Shown here: positions 1 through 6,703 of the stretch, in pieces
Numbering within the stretch: the stretch's first letter is position 1
How the letters are laid out: each line of letters starts with the position of its first letter
Source of the DNA: Helicobacteraceae bacterium
GTDB taxonomy: Bacteria > Campylobacterota > Campylobacteria > Campylobacterales > Sulfurimonadaceae
Length of the DNA stretch: 10,815 nucleotides
Reading direction: 5' to 3'
Assembly (NCBI GenBank): GCA_027081565.1
Contig: JALWKG010000326.1
Location: 1 to 10,815 of the forward strand
Translations under genes and position numbers: made by a program
The notes under the pieces: model-generated
Told to the model about the DNA's origin: nothing
Seen by the model: only the letters and a program-made list of their open reading frames with translations
Database searches by the model: none

Positions 1-15
1 TAAAACAATCATATC

Positions 16-690
16 TTAGTCGTCAGCTTGCTTATCTGCAGAACGTGCTGCGTCTTTTTTGTCTGTGTTCTCTGCTGCTTTTCGCTTCTTTTTACGATGA
101 CGTGGCTTCTTTTTTTTCTCTTTAATCAGTTGAGGTGTTATGTCTGATTCCGGTGTTGGTACAAATCCTTCGATTGTCTCCTCCTCGATCTCGTGTCGCA
201 TCACTCTCTCAATGTCAAGCAGCTCGACCTCTTGTTCTTCACTGACTAAAGCAATCGCTTCACCGCGTTCGTTCAGACAATCCATACGGTTGAGATAGTG
301 CTCTGGTTCAGTTGGAAGGTCATGACTGATGAGGTGAGAGATGTTAGTGAGCTCGAGTGATTTGAGGATCATGTCAGTGGTAATAAGAACAGCAATTTCA
401 CCATCTTCAAAAGCCTTGGCAGACACTTCGTTTACCTCTGCTCTTTTACTGCCATGTACCGAGGCAGTTTTGATCAGTTGCTTGTTCAAATAAACACTCA
501 AGTTGTCTGCTTCGCGTTTGGTCTTAGTGATGACAACAGCGTGCAGCTCTTCGATATTTTTGAGAATGTGTACAAGAATATCTCTCTTGTCTCTGCTGTT
601 GACAAGGTGTAGTTTCTGTTTGGTGCGTTGCGCAACACTTATGGGGTCATAGTAGATTTTTTCTGTTGGTTGTTGGGTTTGCTCAGACAT
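16..690 (-). CDS. Stand-alone degenerate DEAD-box helicase C-terminal (RecA2-like) domain protein with basic tail
   Basis: This 224-residue protein aligns by eye with the second RecA-like domain of RhlE-type RNA helicases. Residues 13-26 match the inter-domain linker, VVITKTK (52-58) sits at motif IV, VHGSK (78-82) at the conserved HG motif, and TTDMILKSLEL (104-114) at motif V (ATDIAARGLDI). There is no N-terminal DEAD domain: upstream is a promoter region and then a divergent gene, and the start has a good AAGGA site (700-704, nine bases away). Key residues are lost. HRIGRTGR of motif VI reads NRMDCLNE (134-141), the QxxR positions are Ala84 and Asn87, and the ARG of motif V is LKS. ATP hydrolysis is therefore very unlikely. 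Residues 190-224 form a Lys/Arg-rich, probably disordered tail that could bind RNA. An RNA-binding or partner-binding role is inference; its real function is unknown. Confidence 0.8.
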   Translation of the reverse strand: MSEQTQQPTEKIYYDPISVAQRTKQKLHLVNSRDKRDILVHILKNIEELHAVVITKTKREADNLSVYLNKQLIKTASVHGSKRAEVNEVSAKAFEDGEIAVLITTDMILKSLELTNISHLISHDLPTEPEHYLNRMDCLNERGEAIALVSEEQEVELLDIERVMRHEIEEETIEGFVPTPESDITPQLIKEKKKKPRHRKKKRKAAENTDKKDAARSADKQADD

Positions 691-718
691 GGTAGGTGTT
701 CCTTAAAAGTATGAGCGA

Positions 719-724
719 ATTATA
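719..724 (-). promoter_or_regulatory. Candidate -10 box for the helicase-domain gene
   Basis: A perfect TATAAT reads on the minus strand, predicting transcription from about position 712. That gives a short leader containing the AAGGA ribosome binding site at 700-704. The best -35 match at standard spacing (GTGCTA, 742-747) is poor, which is common in Campylobacterota promoters. Confidence 0.5.
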
Positions 725-772
725 GCGCAAGAGAGTAGATGTAGCACTAATCTATCTGTAGTTGAAAACTTG

Positions 773-778
773 TATAAT
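773..778 (+). promoter_or_regulatory. Candidate -10 box for the esterase operon; transcript probably leaderless
   Basis: A perfect TATAAT ends five bases before the ATG at 784. Normal -10 to start-site spacing puts the first transcribed base at about 784-786, on the start codon itself, and no ribosome binding site is visible upstream of the ATG. No convincing -35 is present at 17-base spacing. Confidence 0.5.
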
Positions 779-783
779 ACCGC

Positions 784-1416
784 ATGCAAAATTTACCCTT
801 AGACAATATATTTATCCCCTCTAAAGTCCCTTCAAAAAAGATCATGATCATTATGCACGGTCGTGGTGATTCATCTGAAGGTTTTACAATGCTTCCTGAC
901 TTCATCAACATTGATGAGATGAACTATCTACTGCTTGATGCACCGTTTGAGTACTTTACAGGACTCTCATGGTACCAACTTCCACCGGACCAACTCCCCG
1001 GTATTAAACACTCCAGTCAGCTTTTAACAGAAGTGCTTGATACCCTTTTTGAAGAGGACTATAATGCTGAAGAGAGCTTTCTTTTTGGTTTTTCTCAAGG
1101 CTCACTACTTACCTTTGAGTTTGGGGCACGTTACCACAGAGAACTTGCAGGCTATATCGCAGTCAGTGGTTACATCTATGATGCAGAGCATCTCTTGGCT
1201 GAGATGAACCCCGACCTCTTAGAAGCCAACTGGCTCTGTACCCATGGGACGTACGACAACGTCCTTCCTTTTGAGACGACCAAGTCTCAGATCCAGATCT
1301 TGCAAGAGGGCGGCCTTAATGTTGAGTTTAAGGCATATGAAAAAGACCACAGTATTGACCGTGAAGAGCTGGAATACATCGCTTCTTGGATGAAAAAGAT
1401 CTTGGAAAAGATATAA
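784..1416 (+). CDS. Alpha/beta-hydrolase, phospholipase/carboxylesterase family
   Basis: This 210-residue cytoplasmic serine hydrolase has the size and motif order of the Abhydrolase_2 (carboxylesterase/acyl-protein thioesterase-like) family. The oxyanion-loop motif HGRGDSSEGF is at residues 25-34, and the nucleophile elbow GFSQGS gives Ser104. The acid is probably Asp158 in HGTYDNVLP, and the base His189 in KDHSI. No signal peptide or membrane segment is seen. The natural ester substrate cannot be read from sequence. The start at 784 is the only plausible one, because the next Met (residue 21) lies inside the first core strand. The start has no ribosome binding site and abuts a -10 box, so the mRNA may be leaderless. 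It is the first gene of a likely operon: the nitroreductase begins 26 bases downstream. Confidence 0.88.
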   Translation: MQNLPLDNIFIPSKVPSKKIMIIMHGRGDSSEGFTMLPDFINIDEMNYLLLDAPFEYFTGLSWYQLPPDQLPGIKHSSQLLTEVLDTLFEEDYNAEESFLFGFSQGSLLTFEFGARYHRELAGYIAVSGYIYDAEHLLAEMNPDLLEANWLCTHGTYDNVLPFETTKSQIQILQEGGLNVEFKAYEKDHSIDREELEYIASWMKKILEKI

Positions 1417-1417
1417 T
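1412..1417 (+). promoter_or_regulatory. Possible internal -10 box before the nitroreductase gene
   Basis: A perfect TATAAT overlaps the TAA stop codon of the esterase. It would start transcription near 1424 and leave a short leader with the GGAG site at 1433-1436. There is no good -35, and the motif could be chance in this AT-rich spacer. Confidence 0.25.
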
Positions 1418-1442
1418 ATAGAAGATATAAACGGAGAAATAC

Positions 1443-2099
1443 ATGCCTCATTCCATCATAGACGATCTTAATGATCGTTATACCTGTAAAAAGTATGACC
1501 CGTCTAAAAAAGTACCCCAAAAAGATATTGAGGTACTCTACGAAGCGATGCGTCTCTCGGCCTCTTCCATAAACTCTCAGCCCTGGAAGTTTATAGTGAT
1601 AGAGAGTGATGAAGCCAAGCAGCGTATGTACAACACCTTTGCAAACAAGTACCAATTTAATCAACAACATATTTTAGAAAGTTCGCAAGTCATATTATTT
1701 GCACATAACCCACACTATAATCGTGAAGATTATGCCTGTGTTGTGGACAAGGGCATAGAAGACGGCAGAACAAAAAGTGAGGAGAGAGAGCAGGCTTTTG
1801 GCAGTTTTGTCTTTGCCGAGATGAATACAGATGAGCAGGGTGATACCAGCGCATGGACCAAGGCGCAGCTCTATCTTGCTTTGGGCAACACTCTGCATAC
1901 ACTGGCACGTCTGAAGATCGATTCGACCTGCCTTGAGGGGATAGACTCTGCGTTGGTGGAAGAAGCGTTCAAAGAAGAACTTGACGGCTACAAATGCCCT
2001 GTCGCTCTGGCCATAGGCTATCATCATGAGACAGAAGACTTTAACGCCAGACTTCCCAAAACACGTTTGAGTCTGGAAAACATTTTTGTACATGTGTAA
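1443..2099 (+). CDS. nfsB: NfsB-like oxygen-insensitive NAD(P)H nitroreductase
   Basis: This 218-residue flavoprotein matches E. coli NfsB (217 residues) along its full length. FMN-contact residues appear in order: Arg12, Thr14 and Lys16 in RYTCKKYD, the SSINSQPWKF loop (41-50), Asn73 in the helix after it, and Lys206 and Arg208 in LPKTRL. The segment STCLEGID (about residues 161-168) corresponds to the conserved VPIEGFD stretch of NfsB. Family members use NAD(P)H to reduce nitroaromatics, quinones or flavins, usually as cytoplasmic homodimers; the physiological substrate here is unknown. The start has a GGAG site (1433-1436) six bases upstream. It lies 26 bases after the esterase and 10 bases before an unknown gene, so the three probably share a transcript. 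Some family members reduce other electron acceptors, so the symbol reflects similarity rather than proven activity. Confidence 0.9.
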   Translation: MPHSIIDDLNDRYTCKKYDPSKKVPQKDIEVLYEAMRLSASSINSQPWKFIVIESDEAKQRMYNTFANKYQFNQQHILESSQVILFAHNPHYNREDYACVVDKGIEDGRTKSEEREQAFGSFVFAEMNTDEQGDTSAWTKAQLYLALGNTLHTLARLKIDSTCLEGIDSALVEEAFKEELDGYKCPVALAIGYHHETEDFNARLPKTRLSLENIFVHV

Positions 2100-2109
2100 A
2101 AGGCAGTAG

Positions 2110-2508
2110 ATGGGTATTTTTGCGTTACAGTCGCCTGCAGGCGGTTTTTTGGATGAAGATATGGAGCACTTCAATAAAGAGTTTGATGACTGGTGTGTGC
2201 AGTTTGAGAGTTTTGAAGATGCTCTTTTGATTGCAGAGACTCTGGAAAAGGGCAAGGGGGTAGAGATCGCGGAGATCACGCCATTGAGTTATCCGAAATA
2301 CTTTTTTCACAACTTACAGGGAAATATCCATGCCACTAGGCAGCTTGAAGACAAGATCATCTGTATTGTCGAACCCTCCATGGGTGCCAACTTCCGCATC
2401 GCTATTTGTGACCTTAAAACTAAACGTGTTCGCTTGACTCAAACACGTTATAAAAGTGCCTTAAGTGTCGAGGGAACCTTCTCAAACTTCTCTCTGTCAC
2501 AAATATAG
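2110..2508 (+). CDS. Hypothetical 132-residue cytoplasmic protein
   Basis: I do not recognise this protein. It has 132 residues, no signal peptide and no membrane segment. An acidic, aromatic N-terminal half (DEDMEHFNKEFDDW, residues 15-28) is probably helical. It is followed by alternating strand-like stretches such as KIICIVEPS (82-90), FRIAICDL (95-102) and KRVRLTQTRY (105-114), suggesting a small alpha/beta fold. Two scattered Cys residues (29, 85) and Cys100 do not form a recognisable metal motif. It is probably real: an AAAAGG site lies six bases before the ATG, it starts 10 bases after the nitroreductase stop, and it ends only two bases before the convergent ABC-F gene. Its position suggests co-expression with the esterase and nitroreductase, but that does not reveal function. 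Confidence 0.75.
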   Translation: MGIFALQSPAGGFLDEDMEHFNKEFDDWCVQFESFEDALLIAETLEKGKGVEIAEITPLSYPKYFFHNLQGNIHATRQLEDKIICIVEPSMGANFRIAICDLKTKRVRLTQTRYKSALSVEGTFSNFSLSQI

Positions 2509-2510
2509 AC

Positions 2511-4355
2511 TTAACCTTCCAAAGCCTTTAGTTTTACCTCGTAGGTCTCCATGAGTGCATCAAGTTCTGCTTGTGCCTCTTCCATGCGTTCAAATTTCGC
2601 TTCGACTTCTGCTTCAAGATCAGAGACTAGTTTAGAAAGTTCCATCACTTTAGAGTTATCATTGGTGTTTGATGCTTCAACAAGTTCTTGATGATACTTT
2701 TTGATCTGGGCTTCGTTTTCCATGATAAACTTCTCAGCTTTTTCTACCTCTTTACGCAGTGGAGAGGTCGCACGAGAACGCTCTTTGGTGATGATATTTT
2801 TGAGTTTTTTGTTCTCTTTACTCATTGGGTTGGATGTTTTTTTCTTTTTAGGCGCACTCTCTTCGACCTCGTCCTCATCCCAACCTTTTTTCTCCAGGAA
2901 CATGTCGTAACCGCCGTCAAACAACTCCGCACCATCTTTAGAGAAGATGATAAGTCGATCTGCAACACGGCGCAGCAGCTCTTCAGAGTGTGAGACGATG
3001 ATAGAAGAACCCTGAAAGTTCTTAATAGCAACCGTCAAGGCTTCGATAGAGTCGATGTCGAGGTGGTGGGTAGGCTCATCGAGGAAAAGGAGGTTGGAAG
3101 GACGAGAGAGGATCTGTCCTAACATGACACGACTTTTCTCTCCACCAGAAAGGAGAGAGACCTTCTTCTCTGCACTGTCACCGCTGAACATCATGGCACC
3201 ACAGATACTTCTGACACTGGCGGCTGAGAGTTTTGGGTTGGCAGCGTAGATCTCGTCCATGACATTGCTTTTAGGATCAAGACGTGAGATGTTAGTCTGT
3301 CCAAAGTGTCCTGTAGCGGTCGTACCGTGATACTCTACCTTACCACTTAGCGGTGTAAGCTCTTTAGCCAGGTTGTTAAGCAGGGTAGACTTACCCACAC
3401 CATTTTTACCGATGATAGCCAGACAGTGGCCTTTTTCGATGGTAAAAGAGATGTTTTTAAAAAGAACATTGTCAGGTGTATAACCAAAGCTGATGTCTTG
3501 TACATCTAGCAGGACCTTTGCAGGGGTATCTTTGTATTGAAAGTCAAACTTTAATGTGCTGTCAAAACCGATGTCTTCCATGCGGTCCATCTTCTCTAGC
3601 TGTTTGACCTTGGACTGTGCCAGTGCTGCAGTAGAAGCGCGGGCCTTGTTCTTGGCGATGAACTCTTCAAGCTCTTTGACTTTTTTGTCCTGAGAGACCT
3701 TTTGCTTGGCATAAAGCTCTTCATTCTCTTTAAGTTGGTCATAAAACCTGTGGGTATCTCCCTGGATCAAGAAGAGATCACGACGGATGATACCCATGGT
3801 GTGATTACAGACACCATCCATAAAGTCACGGTCGTGTGTGACAAGAAGGACTTCGCCTTGAAAGGCACGCAAAAAGCTTTTTAACCAGCGAAGAGAGAGG
3901 ATGTCAAGGTAGTTGGTAGGCTCATCAAGAAGAAGCAAGTTAGGTTCAGTCACCAGGAGCTTGGCAAGGTTGATACGGATCTGGTATCCACCGGAAAAGT
4001 CCAGAGGGTCTCTGTCCAGGTCCTTTTGTGTAAAACCAAGACCAAAAAGGATCTTCTCAACTCTGTAGGTGTCCCACTTCATCTCCTCATCCAAGGCGAG
4101 TGCTGCTTCATCACGAACTGTTTTTTCAGTAAAAATGAGATGCTGACGCAGTGCGCCGATCTTATAGTTTTTAGGGATGATGACCTGACCTTCACTTGGC
4201 TCCTCTTCACCGAGGATAAGCTTAAACATCGTGGATTTACCACTACCGTTACGACCGACGAGGCCCATTTTGTTACCTGGGTTGAGTTTGAAAGTGAGGT
4301 TGTTAAAAAGTTCTTGGCTGCCGTAGGATTTGGAGACGTTGGAAAATTGTATCAT
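2511..4355 (-). CDS. ABC-F family translation-associated ATPase, YheS-like
   Basis: This is a soluble protein with two ATP-binding cassettes and no membrane segments, the mark of ABC-F factors that act in the ribosomal E site. Cassette 1 has Walker A GRNGSGKST (34-42), signature DFSGG (119-123), Walker B with Glu145 in LLLDEPTN, and switch His174. Cassette 2 has GKNGVGKST (316-324), LSGGEK (402-407), LFLDEPTHH with Glu427, and switch His456. The charged inter-cassette linker (about 205-270, including KNKARASTAALAQSKVKQLE) is the region that contacts tRNA in this family. The first cassette and linker resemble E. coli YheS most closely. A Lys-rich hinge and coiled coil (about 500-614) form a C-terminal extension. 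All catalytic residues are present. It is monocistronic, converges with the 132-residue gene and has no strong ribosome binding site. Confidence 0.93.
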   Translation of the reverse strand: MIQFSNVSKSYGSQELFNNLTFKLNPGNKMGLVGRNGSGKSTMFKLILGEEEPSEGQVIIPKNYKIGALRQHLIFTEKTVRDEAALALDEEMKWDTYRVEKILFGLGFTQKDLDRDPLDFSGGYQIRINLAKLLVTEPNLLLLDEPTNYLDILSLRWLKSFLRAFQGEVLLVTHDRDFMDGVCNHTMGIIRRDLFLIQGDTHRFYDQLKENEELYAKQKVSQDKKVKELEEFIAKNKARASTAALAQSKVKQLEKMDRMEDIGFDSTLKFDFQYKDTPAKVLLDVQDISFGYTPDNVLFKNISFTIEKGHCLAIIGKNGVGKSTLLNNLAKELTPLSGKVEYHGTTATGHFGQTNISRLDPKSNVMDEIYAANPKLSAASVRSICGAMMFSGDSAEKKVSLLSGGEKSRVMLGQILSRPSNLLFLDEPTHHLDIDSIEALTVAIKNFQGSSIIVSHSEELLRRVADRLIIFSKDGAELFDGGYDMFLEKKGWDEDEVEESAPKKKKTSNPMSKENKKLKNIITKERSRATSPLRKEVEKAEKFIMENEAQIKKYHQELVEASNTNDNSKVMELSKLVSDLEAEVEAKFERMEEAQAELDALMETYEVKLKALEG

Positions 4356-4454
4356 GGGAATCTTTTTTTAGCGTATTTTAGCCAATTTTGACTAAGTAGA
4401 CGCTCTGAGTTAAATTTGACCCTTCATTAGGTAAAATGCATTAAAAAGATATTT
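4356..4454. promoter_or_regulatory. Divergent promoter region between ABC-F and LRR-kinase genes
   Basis: This 99-base spacer must drive both genes. On the minus strand TAAAAT at 4375-4380 would start the ABC-F transcript near 4368. On the plus strand there are two options: TTGACT (4388-4393), 17 bases, then TAAATT (4411-4416); or TAAAAT at 4432-4437, which would leave a leader of about 11 bases before the kinase ATG. Neither gene has a strong ribosome binding site. Which box is used cannot be decided by eye. Confidence 0.4.
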
Positions 4455-5711
4455 ATGCAAACATTAGAAGATTTAAAAGCTGGAAGACTCCAGGGGATCA
4501 AGCGTCTGAAACTTTCAGAGTCACTGCGAAGTTTTCCTGAAGAGATCTTTTCACTTTCAGAAAGTTTAGAGATCTTGGACTTGAGTGATAACCTCTTAAG
4601 TACTCTGCCTGATCTCTCTGCACTCAAAAACCTCAAGATCGCTTTCTTCTCGTTTAACAACTTTACGGAAGTTCCTAAAGCTTTTAAAAAATGTGAAAAT
4701 CTTTACATGTTGGGTCTAAAGGGAAATGCCATTGCAGTTTTAGAAGAGGATATTTTACCTCTGAGCATAAGCTGGCTTATTTTGACAGACAACCGCCTTA
4801 CTGCCTTACCACACTCCATAGGTCAGTTGACAAAGATGCGTAAGTTTCCTCTAGCAGGAAACCGTCTCACCGAGTTACCAAAAGAGATGGCCGCATTAAG
4901 GGAACTTGAACTTATAAGGCTCTCTGCCAACGCACTGAGAGAGATGCCCTCTTGGTTGTTAGAACTTCCCAAACTCTCCTGGCTCGCTTTTTCTGGAAAC
5001 CCATGTGTGGAGGAGGTGGACTCACAACTGCATGAACTTGAGTATGAAAGTTTGGAGATGCATGAGCTACTGGGTGAAGGTGCCTCAGGTGAGATCTATA
5101 AAGGCTATCATAAAGACTCAGAAAAAGAGGTGGCGGTCAAGATCTTTAAAGGGGAGATGACAAGTGACGGTTATGCACATGACGAGATGAATGCCTACAT
5201 GAGTACAGGTGAACATCCCCATCTCATCTCTGTACATGCACGTATCAGAGGCAGTGCCCCTTTAGGTCTTGTTTTAGAGCTTATCCCATCATCTTATGAG
5301 AACTTGGGACTGCCTCCGAGTTTTGAGACTTGTACACGAGACACCTTTGAATCTGAGACTGTTTTTGATCTTGAGACCATCTACAGCGTGGCGCGCGCCA
5401 TACTCTCAGCAGCCGAACATCTTCACCAAAGAGGTATTATGCATGGAGACCTTTATGCTCATAATATTTTGATCAACAGAGCGGATGAACACTGCTATTT
5501 TGGAGACTTTGGAGCAGCGACCTTTTATGACAAAAGCAATCCACTTTATGAAAAGATCGAAGTGCGTGCCTTTGGTTGTCTGCTTGAAGACCTCTTAGCG
5601 CAGTGTCCTGATAAAGAGCGTGAAGCTTATGAGTACCTTGAACGTTTGGCTCAAGAGTGTATGGATGCAGAGGTAGCCAAACGCCCTCTGTTTAAAGAGA
5701 TCGTTTTATAA
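4455..5711 (+). CDS. Cytoplasmic leucine-rich-repeat Hanks-type protein kinase
   Basis: This 418-residue protein has two parts. Residues 1-190 hold about seven or eight LRRs of the LPxxIxxLxxLxxLxLxxNxL type, with the conserved Asn recurring every 22-23 residues (46, 68, 91, 113, 136, 159, 182). Residues 200-418 are a protein kinase domain: P-loop GEGASG (207-212), VAVK lysine 229, probable helix-C Glu244, catalytic loop HGDLYAHN (330-337, Asp332 and Asn337) and GDFG (Asp351). All phosphotransfer residues are present. HGD replaces HRD. The span from the DFG Asp to helix F (EVRAFG, from Glu369) is about 18 residues, half the usual length, and has no APE motif. There is no transmembrane segment, unlike plant receptor kinases. 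It resembles a proteobacterial LRR-kinase family I recall. The substrate is unknown; the LRRs presumably bind it or a regulator. It is a single gene with divergent and convergent neighbours. Confidence 0.92.
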   Translation: MQTLEDLKAGRLQGIKRLKLSESLRSFPEEIFSLSESLEILDLSDNLLSTLPDLSALKNLKIAFFSFNNFTEVPKAFKKCENLYMLGLKGNAIAVLEEDILPLSISWLILTDNRLTALPHSIGQLTKMRKFPLAGNRLTELPKEMAALRELELIRLSANALREMPSWLLELPKLSWLAFSGNPCVEEVDSQLHELEYESLEMHELLGEGASGEIYKGYHKDSEKEVAVKIFKGEMTSDGYAHDEMNAYMSTGEHPHLISVHARIRGSAPLGLVLELIPSSYENLGLPPSFETCTRDTFESETVFDLETIYSVARAILSAAEHLHQRGIMHGDLYAHNILINRADEHCYFGDFGAATFYDKSNPLYEKIEVRAFGCLLEDLLAQCPDKEREAYEYLERLAQECMDAEVAKRPLFKEIVL

Positions 5712-5734
5712 AGACTTTATAGCGGCCTTGACTT

Positions 5735-6703
5735 TTAAAGATAACTTTGAAGTTTGATCAATGTTGCCAGCAGCAGGGCGCCTTTGTCCATCTTGCCACT
5801 CGACTTCATCTTGAGCTCGTTTTCAAGGAGCAATGTGAGTATGGAGTCATACTGGTGCTGCTTAAAACGAATACTCTGCTGGGCACGTTCTTGTTCTATT
5901 TTTTGTGGCAGTTTATAACCCAGAACTGCGCGAGAATCTGCAATACCATTGATCTTGATGTTGGCATAAAAGAGATAAAGCTGGGTCACAAAACTGCTGA
6001 TAGCTGTCACAATACGGATCTCATCTTCACCACTCTCCAAGACATGATGCAACTCATCACGAAAATCTTTTTTAGCAAGCAGGTTGTTGATGAACTGGTC
6101 GATCTTGACCTCACCAACACCATAGACAAGGGCGTCGATGTCTTTAGAAGTTATGGGACGCCCTAAGATCTGTAGTTTACTCAGTTCGTTAAAGGCCAGA
6201 CCCAAGTCACCGTTTTGTGACTCTATGAGGTGTGTGGCGCTATAGCCGTCTAGCTGTACATTGAGACGTTGGGCCTCTTGGAGCAGCATGGTTTTGGCTT
6301 CGTTTGCATAGGGGTGGAACATGCGTACCTCTATGCCCCCGGACTTTTTGTTGAATGCCTTGTTCGATGTCTTCATATCTGTACCGTAATAGGCATACAA
6401 AAAGGTGTTGTCAGGGTTTTTTTTGACCATCTCGAGTAAGATGTCAAGCTCTCGTTTAGGGACTTTTTTCTCATTTTTGATGATCAGTAGGTTTTGGTCG
6501 CCAAAGAGTGACCCTTGAGAGAGGTGGGCCTTTGCAGCATTGAAGTCATACTCATCATGGTAGAGGTTTAAGACATTGGCATCTTTGATCTGAGAGAAGA
6601 TCTTAAGATAATGGTCGATGAGAAAATGGCTCTCACCATATAGCATGATGGCTGAGATCTTTGTGCCACTGCGTATAAGGTTGTCTAACTCTTTTCGGTA
6701 CAT
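5735..6703 (-). CDS. holA: DNA polymerase III subunit delta
   Basis: This 322-residue protein has the features of the delta subunit of the clamp loader, which opens the beta sliding clamp during replication. The N-terminal segment with LYGESHFLID (21-30) corresponds to the degenerate, non-ATP-binding P-loop region. The regions around FHPYANEAKTMLLQEA and LIESQNGDLGLAFNELSKL (helical lid domain) fit delta, and the C-terminal helical domain ends in KGALLLATLIKLQSYL. The length is slightly below E. coli HolA (343), as expected for this phylum. Identification also rests on gene order, because delta follows rnr in Campylobacter as I recall. The ATG shares one base with the rnr stop (TGATG), and a GGAG site lies at 6712-6715 inside rnr, so translational coupling is likely. 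It converges with the LRR-kinase gene across 23 bases. Confidence 0.88.
   Translation of the reverse strand: MYRKELDNLIRSGTKISAIMLYGESHFLIDHYLKIFSQIKDANVLNLYHDEYDFNAAKAHLSQGSLFGDQNLLIIKNEKKVPKRELDILLEMVKKNPDNTFLYAYYGTDMKTSNKAFNKKSGGIEVRMFHPYANEAKTMLLQEAQRLNVQLDGYSATHLIESQNGDLGLAFNELSKLQILGRPITSKDIDALVYGVGEVKIDQFINNLLAKKDFRDELHHVLESGEDEIRIVTAISSFVTQLYLFYANIKINGIADSRAVLGYKLPQKIEQERAQQSIRFKQHQYDSILTLLLENELKMKSSGKMDKGALLLATLIKLQSYL

Noticed and set aside
16..690. Helicase fragment as a pseudogene cut off from an upstream DEAD domain
   Set aside because: The upstream DNA (691-783) encodes no DEAD-domain sequence. The frame has its own promoter box and ribosome binding site and no internal stops, so it is annotated as an intact gene.
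1695..2279. 194-codon open frame on the minus strand across the nitroreductase and the next gene
   Set aside because: It is antisense to a confidently identified NfsB-like gene. Its translation is rich in Cys, Phe and Ile with no domain pattern or ribosome binding site. It looks like a shadow frame.
4026..4391. 121-codon plus-strand open frame over the start of the ABC-F gene
   Set aside because: It is antisense to conserved Walker A coding sequence and has no family resemblance or ribosome binding site.
4455..5040. LRR part as a type III secreted effector or surface adhesin
   Set aside because: There is no signal peptide, membrane segment or secretion gene nearby, and the repeats are fused in frame to a cytoplasmic-type kinase domain.
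5708..5720. ATAAAG-A-CTTTAT palindrome after the LRR-kinase stop as a terminator
   Set aside because: With a one-base loop it cannot form a hairpin of useful length, it contains no G/C stem and no T-tract follows.
5747..6166. 139-codon plus-strand open frame within holA
   Set aside because: It is antisense to holA with no recognisable motif. The convergent holA frame explains the sequence.
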